This document shows positions 6,440 to 14,508 of a stretch of 19,922 bases of DNA, in pieces. A model generated the notes under the pieces. That model ran no database searches, was not told the DNA's origin, and worked only from the letters and a program-made list of their open reading frames with translations. The DNA is taken from assembly GCA_038251595.1 (NCBI GenBank), contig JBBSBC010000054.1, positions 1-19,922 of the forward strand, given 5' to 3'. A program made the translations under genes and the position numbers. This DNA is from JADLCX01 sp038251595 (GTDB lineage: Bacteria; Planctomycetota; Phycisphaerae; Phycisphaerales; UBA1924). Numbering within the stretch: position 1 is the first letter of the stretch; every line of letters starts with the position of its first letter.

Positions 6440-8650
6440 ATGCCCCCCAACGAACGCCCCACATTCTCGCCCTTCTGGCACCGTGTCCGCACGATGAAGC
6501 CGAGACTGCGCCCGCATGTTGAGATCACGCGGCAGCACTATCGCGGCCGGCGCTGGCACGTCGTGCATGACCCGACGAGCAACCAGTTTTACCGGCTGAA
6601 CCCGATCGCGAATGACTTTATCGCATCTCTCGACGGCACTCGCGCGGTCGAAGAGGCGTGGAACCTTGCGCTGACCAAGTTCGGCGACCACGCGCCAACG
6701 CAGAACGAGATCATCCAGCTCATCAGCCAGCTTTACAGCGCCAACCTGCTGAGCGTGGACTCGACCCCCGAGACCGAGCAGTTGCTCCGGCGCGGGCGCG
6801 ATCGAACCAAGCGCAAGGTGACCTCGCAGGCCATCGGCATCATGTACTTCAAGATCCGGTTGTTCAATCCGGATCGTCTGCTGACCGCGTGCGAGCCTGT
6901 GCTCCGACCGATCCTGAACAAGTTCGGATTTCTGGCCTGGCTGGCCTTCATCGTGACCACGCTCGTTCTGCTCTTTCCCGAGTGGGAAAGGCTCCGCCAG
7001 AGCTTTCAGAACCTGCAGGACCCGCAGAACCTCCTGCTGATCCCCGTTGCCTTTGCGGTGATCAAGGCGATTCACGAGTTCGGTCACGGCGTCATCTGCA
7101 AACGGTTTGGCGGTCAGGTGCCCGAGTTCGGTATCATGTTGCTCGTGCTCCTGCCCTCGCCCTATGTCGATGCCTCCGCGACGTGGGCCTTTCCGAGTCG
7201 ATGGAAGCGCATGGCCGTCGGCGCGGGTGGAATGATCTTCGAGTTGTTCACCGCTTCGTGCTGCGCCATGGCATGGCTCTACGGCGATCTCTCGCCCGGG
7301 TGGAAGCAACTGGCCTTCAACGCCATGTTCACGGCCAGTGTCTCGACCGTGCTCTTCAATGCCAATCCGCTGATGCGGTTTGACGGGTACTACATCCTTT
7401 CCGATCTGCTCGAGGTCCCCAATCTCCAGCAGCGATCGCAGAAGATGCTTTACCATCTGCTCGAACGGTATGTGTATCGTCTCAAGAACCTCACCGCGCC
7501 CAGCACGCAACGCTCAGAGCAGATCATCCTCGTGCTCTACGGCTTGCTGAGCGGGGCGTACCGCATCTTCCTCTTCATCACCATCACTCTTTATGTGATG
7601 GGGCTCTTCTTTGCGATCGGTCTCGTGCTCGCCATCTGGACAGCCGGTGCCTGGTTCCTCATCCCGATTGGCAAGTTCATTCACTGGAACGCCGCGAGCC
7701 CGCAGCTCTCTGAGCATCGCACCCGCCACGTCTTCACCTCGATCGGCCTGGTGACCTGCGTGTTGCTCATCCTCGGGTTCATCCCCATGCCCGACCGCCG
7801 TCGCGGCGTCGGTGTTGTGGAATCGCTCGCCCGCTCCGGTGTCTTCTTCGATGCCGATGGGTTCATCGCCAAGGTCCACAAGCGTCCCGGCGAGAGCGTC
7901 ATCAAGGGTGAGCCGATTGTCACGCTCGAGAACGAAGAGCTTGTCCAGCGGCGCAGAGGTCTTGAAGCGCAACTCCGAGAGTTCGCGGTTCAGTATCGGC
8001 AGGGGCTTTCCGATGGCCAGCCCGCGATCTCGCAGGTGGCGTTTGAACGAATGAAGATCGCCGAAGAGAACATCAATGAGCTTGACGCGCGGCTCGCATC
8101 ACTGATCGTGCGGGCTCCGCAGGATGGTCGCGTGGTGAGCGCCGATCCTGAACAGCGATTCGGCTCATTCGTGAAACGCGGCGAACAACTCTGCGAAATC
8201 GTCGATTGCGACCACATCCGCATCGCCGCAACACTCGACCAGCGACAGAGCGGCTGGCTGTTTCCGTCATCATCGCCCGATCAGCCAGAACCGGTGCAGC
8301 GGTTCACGATCGCTCAGATTCGTCCGATCTCCGATGTTGACACCATCCTTACCGGCGTTGATGTTCGTCCCATTGAGGCGGGCCAGAAAGTGCTGCCAAG
8401 CTCGGCGCTGAGCTACGCGGGTGGCGGATCGGTCGAGACCGATCCGAAAGATCAATCCGGCCGCGTGGCCAAGCGACCGGTCTTCATGGTCTACATGGAT
8501 GCCCAGCCACCCGATGATGGCACACCCGTGGCCTCAATCCTCACACCCGGCGAGCGTGTGCGTGTGCGGTTCAAGCTCGCCCCGCGTCCGCTGCTGGCGC
8601 AATGGATCGACCGCCTGCGTAAAGAGATTCAGGGCCGCGTCAAGTTGTAA
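6440..8650 (+). CDS. PqqD-like domain / M50 site-2-type zinc metalloprotease / lipoyl adaptor fusion
   Basis: This is a 736-residue polytopic membrane protein. Residues about 22-110 resemble PqqD, the peptide-binding module also called the RiPP recognition element (YRLNPIANDFIASLDG, then QLISQLYSANLL). After a first membrane helix (about 162-180) comes the M50 zinc site HEFGH (212-216), and NPLMRFDGYY supplies the third ligand, Asp315. More helices follow to about residue 450. A lipoyl/adaptor domain follows (halves at about 467-497 and 552-590, with ARSGVFFDADGFIAKV) and a basic C-terminus. M50 proteases cut substrates within or beside the membrane. Known relatives with this layout are annotated as putative peptide zinc metalloproteases, such as YydH of the Bacillus YydF peptide locus. 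All catalytic residues are present, so it is probably active. The natural substrate is unknown, and no precursor peptide or radical SAM gene is nearby. No clear ribosome binding site precedes the ATG. Confidence 0.88.
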   Translation: MPPNERPTFSPFWHRVRTMKPRLRPHVEITRQHYRGRRWHVVHDPTSNQFYRLNPIANDFIASLDGTRAVEEAWNLALTKFGDHAPTQNEIIQLISQLYSANLLSVDSTPETEQLLRRGRDRTKRKVTSQAIGIMYFKIRLFNPDRLLTACEPVLRPILNKFGFLAWLAFIVTTLVLLFPEWERLRQSFQNLQDPQNLLLIPVAFAVIKAIHEFGHGVICKRFGGQVPEFGIMLLVLLPSPYVDASATWAFPSRWKRMAVGAGGMIFELFTASCCAMAWLYGDLSPGWKQLAFNAMFTASVSTVLFNANPLMRFDGYYILSDLLEVPNLQQRSQKMLYHLLERYVYRLKNLTAPSTQRSEQIILVLYGLLSGAYRIFLFITITLYVMGLFFAIGLVLAIWTAGAWFLIPIGKFIHWNAASPQLSEHRTRHVFTSIGLVTCVLLILGFIPMPDRRRGVGVVESLARSGVFFDADGFIAKVHKRPGESVIKGEPIVTLENEELVQRRRGLEAQLREFAVQYRQGLSDGQPAISQVAFERMKIAEENINELDARLASLIVRAPQDGRVVSADPEQRFGSFVKRGEQLCEIVDCDHIRIAATLDQRQSGWLFPSSSPDQPEPVQRFTIAQIRPISDVDTILTGVDVRPIEAGQKVLPSSALSYAGGGSVETDPKDQSGRVAKRPVFMVYMDAQPPDDGTPVASILTPGERVRVRFKLAPRPLLAQWIDRLRKEIQGRVKL

Positions 8651-8696
8651 CTCACCTCATCATGCCCAAGTCCTCCCGCTGATCGACGTTCTTCCC

Positions 8697-10775
8697 ATGT
8701 CCCAAGCCGTCACCCGATACCACGCTCTCTTTGAGTCGATCCGTTCGCGCAGGCGACGCCCTCCGAACCATCGCGGGCTAGATCTGGCCGCGGCCTACAT
8801 CGGCATGAAGCTGCGTCATCGCAAGATCACCTTGGGCTGGCTGCGTGCCGAGGCGATGCACGTCGATGCCCTGGCTAAGGATTTTAAATCACACTCCGAT
8901 GCCGCGCTCAACGAGGTTGTTCGCGAGACGCGCGAGGGTTTCGTCCGCGGGCGGGTGGATGATCGCACGGTCCATCGAGCCTTTGCGCTTGTACGCGAGG
9001 TCGCCCGTCGCGAAACGGGTGAAGAGGCGTACATCGTTCAGCTCATGGGTGCAATGGCCCTTTACAATGGGCGCATTGTCGAGATGGTCACCGGAGAGGG
9101 CAAGACCCTCACGGGTTCTCTGGCCGCGCCGATCCTTGCGTGGCGGCACCGATACGTCCACGTCTTTACCGTCAATGACTATCTGGCCCAGCGCGATGCC
9201 GACAGTCGCCGTTCCATCTTCAAGCGATGCCTGTGCGATGTCGGGGCCATTGTGCAGGCCATGGATGAAGGCGAGCGTTTCACTGTCTACGCCAAGCCGA
9301 TCGTCTATGGCACACCCAAGCAGATCACCGCCGACTGGTTGCGTGACCAGTTGCGACTCAACGCGGCCATGGGCGCGGGAAACGGCGGCCAGTTGAACAA
9401 CGCCTGGACCGGCCGCCGACTCCTCTCATCGTCCTTGGGAGGTGCGGGTGGTGGTGGTGATGGTGGGGAGTCTGCCTCGCCCCTCTCGTCGCATTCCTCG
9501 CAGGGTCCGATGATTCCCGGCCTTCGCGCGTGTCTTGTTGATGAGGCCGATGCGGTGTTGATCGACGAAGGCGTGGTGCCGCTCATCATCGCGCGGGCCA
9601 GACGTGAAGACGATATGGCCGAGATCTATCTTCAGGCCGCCGAACTTGCCCGTCGGCTTGATGCCAAGGCCGACTTCACCATTGACCATCTGCGCCGGCG
9701 CAGCGAGCTTACCCGGCGCGGTCGGCACCGCATTGAAGAGATGGGCTCTCACTTCGGGCAGCCGATCTGGCGCGCAGCGCGTCGTGCCGAAGAGCTTGTT
9801 CGTCAGGCGCTCGTCGCGCAGCACTGCTATCTGCACGGCCATCAATATCAAATCGTTGATGGCCGCGTGGTGATCGTTGACGAATACACCGGCCGCTTTC
9901 TTCCTGATCGATCATGGGAGCACGGGCTGCATCAGGCTGTTGAAGCCAAAGAGAATGTCGAGATCACCGCCGACCGCGAGACGCTGGCACGCATGAGCTT
10001 TCAGCGATTCTTCCGCATGTATCCCGTGCTTTCGGGCATGACCGGCACCGCCGCCGATGCCGCCGTCGAGATGGAGAAGGTGTACGAGCGACCCGTCACG
10101 GTTATCCCGACCAACCGCCCGCTTATCCGCAAAGCCTGGCCGACCCGCGTCTTCAGAACCAGCGATGGACGTTGGAACGCGATCGTGGAGTCGATACAGC
10201 AGGTTCATGCCGATCACCGCCCGTTGCTGGTTGGCACACGATCGATCGAAGCCAGCGAGATGCTGAGCGCACGTCTCACGGCGCGTGGGCTTCAACACCG
10301 CGTCCTCAATGCGAACTTTGACAAGGACGAGGCCGAGCTGATTTCGATGGCGGGCAAGCACGCGACCATTACGGTGGCCACCAACATGGCCGGACGAGGC
10401 ACCGACATCAAGCTTGATCGCGAAGCCAAGCAGGCCGGTGGCCTGCACGTCATCCTGACCGAGATGCACACCGCCAAGCGCATTGATCGGCAGTTCATCG
10501 GGCGTGCTGGTCGTCAGGGTGATCCGGGCAGTTCGCAGATCTTCGTCGCGCTGGAAGATGAACTTGTTCGCCTCAACACCGCGCGGCTCGCCGCGTATGT
10601 GCGCGGGCACACGCCATCGAGCCCATCGCAGGATGAGATTACCGGTCACGCGCGCCGGCGCGCACTGGCCCTGTTCCGCCTTGCCCAGCGTCGCGCCGAG
10701 GCCCGAGGTCGTCGCTCGCGTACCGATGTGCTCAAGCAGGATGACTGGATCGAGAAGCACCTCCCCGGATCATGA
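8697..10775 (+). CDS. Truncated SecA-like preprotein translocase ATPase
   Basis: This 692-residue protein has the SecA motor core. Walker A is GEGKT (about 133-137). Walker B is VDEADAVLIDEG (from 281), with DEAD where SecA usually has DEVD. The preprotein cross-linking region (about 300-450) includes VDEYTGRFLPDRSWEHGLHQ, and the second nucleotide domain has TNMAGRGTDI (about 562) and GRAGRQGD (about 601). It ends about 66 residues after LEDELVRL, so the helical wing, the two-helix finger and the zinc tail of normal SecA (about 800-900 residues) are missing. A Gly/Ser-rich insert of about 40 residues sits before Walker B. I use the ATG at 8697; the frame is open from 8421, but that would overlap the protease gene by 230 bases and encode an unrelated N-terminus. 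The position after adaptor and protease genes suggests an accessory motor for that machine, not the housekeeping SecA. Confidence 0.85.
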   Translation: MSQAVTRYHALFESIRSRRRRPPNHRGLDLAAAYIGMKLRHRKITLGWLRAEAMHVDALAKDFKSHSDAALNEVVRETREGFVRGRVDDRTVHRAFALVREVARRETGEEAYIVQLMGAMALYNGRIVEMVTGEGKTLTGSLAAPILAWRHRYVHVFTVNDYLAQRDADSRRSIFKRCLCDVGAIVQAMDEGERFTVYAKPIVYGTPKQITADWLRDQLRLNAAMGAGNGGQLNNAWTGRRLLSSSLGGAGGGGDGGESASPLSSHSSQGPMIPGLRACLVDEADAVLIDEGVVPLIIARARREDDMAEIYLQAAELARRLDAKADFTIDHLRRRSELTRRGRHRIEEMGSHFGQPIWRAARRAEELVRQALVAQHCYLHGHQYQIVDGRVVIVDEYTGRFLPDRSWEHGLHQAVEAKENVEITADRETLARMSFQRFFRMYPVLSGMTGTAADAAVEMEKVYERPVTVIPTNRPLIRKAWPTRVFRTSDGRWNAIVESIQQVHADHRPLLVGTRSIEASEMLSARLTARGLQHRVLNANFDKDEAELISMAGKHATITVATNMAGRGTDIKLDREAKQAGGLHVILTEMHTAKRIDRQFIGRAGRQGDPGSSQIFVALEDELVRLNTARLAAYVRGHTPSSPSQDEITGHARRRALALFRLAQRRAEARGRRSRTDVLKQDDWIEKHLPGS

Positions 10776-10824
10776 ACAGCACGCGGATCGCCCTTTGGGC
10801 CAACGGCATCGTCGGTGAAACCTG

Positions 10825-12108
10825 GTGTCGGGCCAGCAGCCCGAACCACAGGAGCTTGTCTTGCCCCCATCGCTCGAACTCTGGCAGCTCCTTGCAACCG
10901 CGGCCAACACCCCGCTGATTCAGGCCGCGTCTACGACCGTCGCAACCGATGTTGCCGCCATCTCACGGCTTCGACGGCTTGGCGATGCGCCACTGGTCAA
11001 TCTGTCGCTCGACCTTGCCTCGGCACGCCGCAAGCTGAGCATGAAGTGGCCCGAACGCGGTGACACCCTCTTTGCCGATCCGAGCGGTGCAGAGATGGCC
11101 AGTTCACAACTGGCCGCTTCACACAAGGCGCAACGCTTCGTGTCCATCCTGGGCAAAGATGCGAGGATCCTCGACCTCTGCACCGGGATCGGCGGTGATG
11201 CGATGGCCCTCACCGAAGCGGGCCTGCGCGTGCTGGCGGTCGACCACGACCCGATCCGTGCGTGGATGTCCGCGCGCAACGCAGGCTGCGACTCACGCGC
11301 GTGCGACGTGCTCGACACCACGCTCCCTTCCCACCCATTTCATCTCGACCCATCACGACGCGATAGCGGCACGCACAAGCGACTCTTCACGCTCGAAGAC
11401 CATCAACCCCCGCCCGAAGTCTGGCGTGAACTCATCAGCCGCCACCGCGCTGGCGCGATCAAACTCGGGCCCGGCATCAACCCCGCCGCGATCGCGGCAT
11501 ACATCCCTCCTGAAACGCCCCACGAGCTGGAGTTTCTCTCCGAGCGCGGCCGCCTGACGCAGTGCATTGCGTGGCTCGGGCCGCTGGCCAGAGTGCCCGC
11601 ACGTTCCACCGAATCGCAAGCACAACCGTCAACCCTCCACACCGCCACGCTGCTGACCGACACCAGCACCAACACGCTCTCAGGCCAACCCAGCGAGCCG
11701 CCCATAGCCCCGCTTGCTCGATACCTGGTTGAGTCCGACGCAAGCATCGAACGGGCACACCTGCTCGGTGTGCTCTGCGAACGCTTTGACCTTCATGCCC
11801 TTCACCCGGGGCTTGGTCTGTTGACGGGCGACAATCCCCCTGTTTCACCATTCTGCACAAGCTTCGAGGTGCTCGCCCACACACCCTGGAGCGAGAAGCA
11901 GACTCGTGCATGGCTTCGCGAACACGATGCGGGTGTCATCGAGATCAAGACTCGCGACAAGGCCGTCGAGCCGGATGCTCTGCAACTCCGCCTTCGTGGT
12001 GAGGGTGTGGTCCCGTTCACGGTCTTTGTGCTTAGATGGGGCACGGAGTTGCAGGTCACGATCACGAAGCGAATGCCGCGCCGCACTCCGGGCAACGCGG
12101 GTGTTTGA
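10825..12108 (+). CDS. Class I SAM-dependent methyltransferase with THUMP-like C-terminal domain
   Basis: This 427-residue protein has a Rossmann SAM-binding site DLCTGIGGD (117-125), an acidic second strand AVDHDP (about 138-143), and LDPSRR (174-179), which matches the DPxR catalytic-type motif of this family. PGINPAA follows, and the C-terminal half resembles the THUMP-like domain (PF18096). Relatives are predicted to modify RNA, but the target is unknown. The annotated start is GTG at 10825. A TTG at 10861, six bases after AGGAG, is an equally plausible start and would shorten the protein by 12 residues. It follows the SecA-like gene by 49 bases on the same strand and may be cotranscribed, though its role looks unrelated. 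Its 3' end overlaps the convergent zinc-ribbon gene by 47 bases. Confidence 0.8.
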   Translation: MSGQQPEPQELVLPPSLELWQLLATAANTPLIQAASTTVATDVAAISRLRRLGDAPLVNLSLDLASARRKLSMKWPERGDTLFADPSGAEMASSQLAASHKAQRFVSILGKDARILDLCTGIGGDAMALTEAGLRVLAVDHDPIRAWMSARNAGCDSRACDVLDTTLPSHPFHLDPSRRDSGTHKRLFTLEDHQPPPEVWRELISRHRAGAIKLGPGINPAAIAAYIPPETPHELEFLSERGRLTQCIAWLGPLARVPARSTESQAQPSTLHTATLLTDTSTNTLSGQPSEPPIAPLARYLVESDASIERAHLLGVLCERFDLHALHPGLGLLTGDNPPVSPFCTSFEVLAHTPWSEKQTRAWLREHDAGVIEIKTRDKAVEPDALQLRLRGEGVVPFTVFVLRWGTELQVTITKRMPRRTPGNAGV

Positions 12109-12505
12109 GGGCGCGTAAGTCGTACCCGCACGTCGCACACCGACCAGGATCTTCGCGCCCTTGTCGCTTCCAACGTATGCACGCCATCGCACCGATGAGC
12201 AGCGCAGGCATCCACACCGGAATCACTAAGTAGCGAAAGCGTGCCGCGAACTCGTACATCGGCCAGAGGTACGGCGGTTCATGCCAGGGTGCAATGAATC
12301 TCGCGGCGATTCGTGCCGGCGCCCAATCGTCGCGGGTGTATTGGCCACCGACCATGCCATGACCAAAGCCCACGATGGTGAGCTTTCCCCAACCACCATG
12401 GATTTCGATAAACAGGGACGCGATGAAGATTGCGCACGCCACACCAAGCGTGCGCACAAGCCGGCGAGTGCGTGAAGAGATCAGCGTGCGCTTTATGTTT
12501 ATCAT
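12062..12505 (-). CDS. Small membrane protein with C-terminal planctomycete zinc ribbon
   Basis: This is a 147-residue protein. A hydrophobic segment near residues 16-30 (GVACAIFIASLFIEI) and another at about 90-108 (YLVIPVWMPALLIGAMACI) are probable membrane helices. The C-terminus is CATCGYDLRAL followed by RCPECG, a four-cysteine zinc ribbon very common at the tail of short planctomycete membrane proteins of unknown function. I start at ATG 12505; the frame stays open to 12607, but the longer form would overlap the upstream oxidoreductase gene. It begins 25 bases after that gene's stop, so the two are probably one transcript. Its last 47 bases overlap the end of the convergent methyltransferase gene. 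Function unknown. Confidence 0.75.
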   Translation of the reverse strand: MINIKRTLISSRTRRLVRTLGVACAIFIASLFIEIHGGWGKLTIVGFGHGMVGGQYTRDDWAPARIAARFIAPWHEPPYLWPMYEFAARFRYLVIPVWMPALLIGAMACIRWKRQGREDPGRCATCGYDLRALKHPRCPECGAAFAS

Positions 12506-12530
12506 TCTCGGCACAGCTTCACTCGCGAAA

Positions 12531-13886
12531 TCAAAGGTCCGGCAACGCGTAGCCCTCGCGACGATCAACATCCGCCCATCGGTTCGCATCCGCTGCGCCC
12601 TCACCAACGAACGTCCACTTCAGCGGGTCCCACTTCAGGGCCTTGCGATGCCCGTACGCGAGGTTCACAAGGTGGCAGCACGCTGCCGTTCGCGCACCAA
12701 CCTCCACATCGCACACGGGCCGTGTACGACTCCTGATGCACGCGATCCAATCCGACTGATGACCGCCTGAGCCTGCTGGCTTGGGCACCTTCACTTCATC
12801 TTCCAACCTCTTCCCCGCCGCGGGCTGCCGGAGAACATCGTCGGGTGTTCCCCTCAGCGCGCCCCGATCCACGTAGAGGGTTCCCTCGGTTCCGATGAAC
12901 TGAATGCCTATCGGCCCGCCGTGAACCACTTCAATCCCGCTTGCATACCGAAGCCGCGCACCAAACACGCTCTTCTCATCCTGGGGTGGCAGCACTTCCA
13001 CAGGACCGCTCTCATCCATCCCGAGCCCCCACTGTGCGATGTCGAAGTGGTGCGCCCCGAAGTCCGTGAGCATTCCCCCGGAGTATTCGCGGTAGAGCCG
13101 CCAATCCGGATAGTGCCCATGCACGCCTCGTGGCGACAACACCGCGTTGTACGCTCGCAACGGCGCGGGGCCGAGCCACCGATCCCAATCAAGCCCCTCT
13201 TCCATAGCCTCGCCGGGAAGGTCGCACCGCACGCTCGTGGTGATTCCCGGCCCGCGCGCCGGCACACCGACCGTTACGGTCAGCACTCGGCCGATCCGCC
13301 CGTTCCGAATATGCTCAACCGCCGTACGGAAGAGTCCATCAAACTCTGTTCGTTGCTGGCTGCCCGTCTGAAACACAATGTTGTGCCTTCGTGCCGCGTC
13401 GAGCATCCGCTTCGCCTCGCGCAGCGTCAGGCTCAGCGGTTTTTCGCAATAGATATCCTTCTTCGCGGCCGCCGCGTCCAACACCTGCGCGCAGTGCCAA
13501 TGGTCGGGTGTTGCGATGAGCACCGCATCAACATCGGTGCTCGCCAGCAGCTCGCGATGGTCAAGGTACGCCGCACACCCTTTGAAGCCCGGTGTGCTCT
13601 GGCCGTATGCAGCATCAACCATCTTTCTGGCGTGCTCGCGCCGTGTGGTATCAACATCGCACACGGCCGTAACCTGGACCGCGTTGTTTTTCAAGAACCG
13701 CCCGAGGTGGTCCCGCGCTTGAATGCCCATGCCGATACACCCGATGCGGATGCGATCGTTCGCTCCGGTTCGACCCAACGAGCGCGAAGTGAGAATCAGC
13801 GGGCCAGCCGCCGCCAATACCGCGGCCGACGCGCTGAAACGACGACGAGAGATCAACGAGGTGTGTGTGCGGATCGGACTGTTCAT
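12531..13886 (-). CDS. Tat-exported Gfo/Idh/MocA family NAD(P)-dependent oxidoreductase
   Basis: This is a 451-residue protein. The N-terminus has a twin-arginine signal SRRRFSASAAVLAAAG (13-28), so it is predicted to be exported folded with its cofactor. The Rossmann fold starts at RIRIGCIGMGIQ (46-55), the ATPDHWH segment (125-131) is typical of planctomycete members, and EKP (148-150) holds the family's catalytic lysine. The C-terminal half has the YREYSGGML...HHFDIAQWGLG region of this subfamily. Members oxidise or reduce sugars, inositols or glycoside units; exported versions often accompany carbohydrate breakdown, but the substrate cannot be read here. The ATG at 13886 follows AGGA about ten bases upstream. 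It faces away from the DUF4430 gene across a 136-base divergent region. Confidence 0.92.
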   Translation of the reverse strand: MNSPIRTHTSLISRRRFSASAAVLAAAGPLILTSRSLGRTGANDRIRIGCIGMGIQARDHLGRFLKNNAVQVTAVCDVDTTRREHARKMVDAAYGQSTPGFKGCAAYLDHRELLASTDVDAVLIATPDHWHCAQVLDAAAAKKDIYCEKPLSLTLREAKRMLDAARRHNIVFQTGSQQRTEFDGLFRTAVEHIRNGRIGRVLTVTVGVPARGPGITTSVRCDLPGEAMEEGLDWDRWLGPAPLRAYNAVLSPRGVHGHYPDWRLYREYSGGMLTDFGAHHFDIAQWGLGMDESGPVEVLPPQDEKSVFGARLRYASGIEVVHGGPIGIQFIGTEGTLYVDRGALRGTPDDVLRQPAAGKRLEDEVKVPKPAGSGGHQSDWIACIRSRTRPVCDVEVGARTAACCHLVNLAYGHRKALKWDPLKWTFVGEGAADANRWADVDRREGYALPDL

Positions 13887-13970
13887 TGTGTTGATCCTCG
13901 TTGGTGGAATGCCTTGAATCGGTCAGATGCGTGTGGGGCCAGATCGAACGCAGTTTGCGAGTCCATTCGG

Positions 13971-13989
13971 TTGTCAGTCTATCAGACAA
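13971..13989. promoter_or_regulatory. Imperfect inverted repeat in the divergent oxidoreductase/DUF4430 region
   Basis: TTGTC and GACAA arms enclose a 9-base centre (13971-13989), midway between the divergent oxidoreductase and DUF4430 starts. TTGTCA could also serve as a -35 element on the plus strand, but no -10 hexamer lies at normal spacing. It is a possible operator; support is weak. Confidence 0.25.
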
Positions 13990-14022
13990 TCTCCCCCTGT
14001 CACGGGTTGGTACACTCAGACC

Positions 14023-14493
14023 ATGGCACCCAACTTGTCGCGCCGCAACGTCTTTGTCCTGCTCTGTACCCTTCTGCTTGCATCGGTCGTCGTGGGAACC
14101 GCCACGCGAGCGGCCCCGCCTGATGAGGCGCTGCTACCCACACCCATCGCCACACCATCACCGATTCGCATGATGTTTGACTATCGCGATGGTGTGCAGA
14201 AGTCGTTCACCAACCTTGCGTTCACCAAGGGCATGACGGTCTTCGACGCGTTGAAGCTCGCTCAAGACCATCCCCGCGGCATCACCTTCAAATCAACCGG
14301 CTCGGGTGAGACCGCCTTCATCACGCAGATTGATGATCTCAAGAATCAGGGTGGCGGAAAGACGGCCCTGAACTGGCAATACCGCATCAACACCAAGATC
14401 GGTACGCGAGGTGTCGGCGCATCCATACTCGAACCCGGCGACCAGGTGCTCTGGGAGTTTGATGTTTACAAAATGCCCAGCTCCGACAAGTAG
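14023..14493 (+). CDS. Secreted DUF4430 (transcobalamin C-terminal-like) domain protein
   Basis: This is a 156-residue protein. The N-terminus is a signal peptide: NLSRRN, a hydrophobic core FVLLCTLLLASVVVG, then ATRAAP as a likely cleavage region. The rest is a DUF4430 domain (about 48-150), recognisable from GMTVFDALK, GETAFITQIDDL, NWQYRINTK and LEPGDQVLWEF. This small beta-rich fold occurs in ligand-binding extracellular proteins and in the end domain of cobalamin carriers; what this one binds is unknown. The ATG at 14023 is the only start next to the signal peptide and has no visible ribosome binding site; TACACT lies six bases before it. It is 15 bases upstream of comB and co-directional with it. 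Confidence 0.8.
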   Translation: MAPNLSRRNVFVLLCTLLLASVVVGTATRAAPPDEALLPTPIATPSPIRMMFDYRDGVQKSFTNLAFTKGMTVFDALKLAQDHPRGITFKSTGSGETAFITQIDDLKNQGGGKTALNWQYRINTKIGTRGVGASILEPGDQVLWEFDVYKMPSSDK

Positions 14494-14508
14494 CACCAAG
14501 GCCCATTC

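Noticed and set aside
6437..7510. 357-codon minus-strand frame
   Set aside because: It is the shadow of the PqqD/M50 gene; the plus strand has the zinc motif and membrane helices.
8421..8696. Upstream extension of the SecA-like frame
   Set aside because: It overlaps the end of the protease gene by 230 bases and its translation has no SecA similarity; the SecA-like sequence begins after ATG 8697.
10772..10918. Short frame starting at ATG 10772, overlapping the SecA-like stop
   Set aside because: Its translation turns low-complexity and runs into the methyltransferase coding sequence in another frame; no family features are visible.
12921..14123. 400-codon plus-strand frame
   Set aside because: It is the shadow of the Gfo/Idh/MocA oxidoreductase gene, whose Tat signal and EKP motif fix the real strand.
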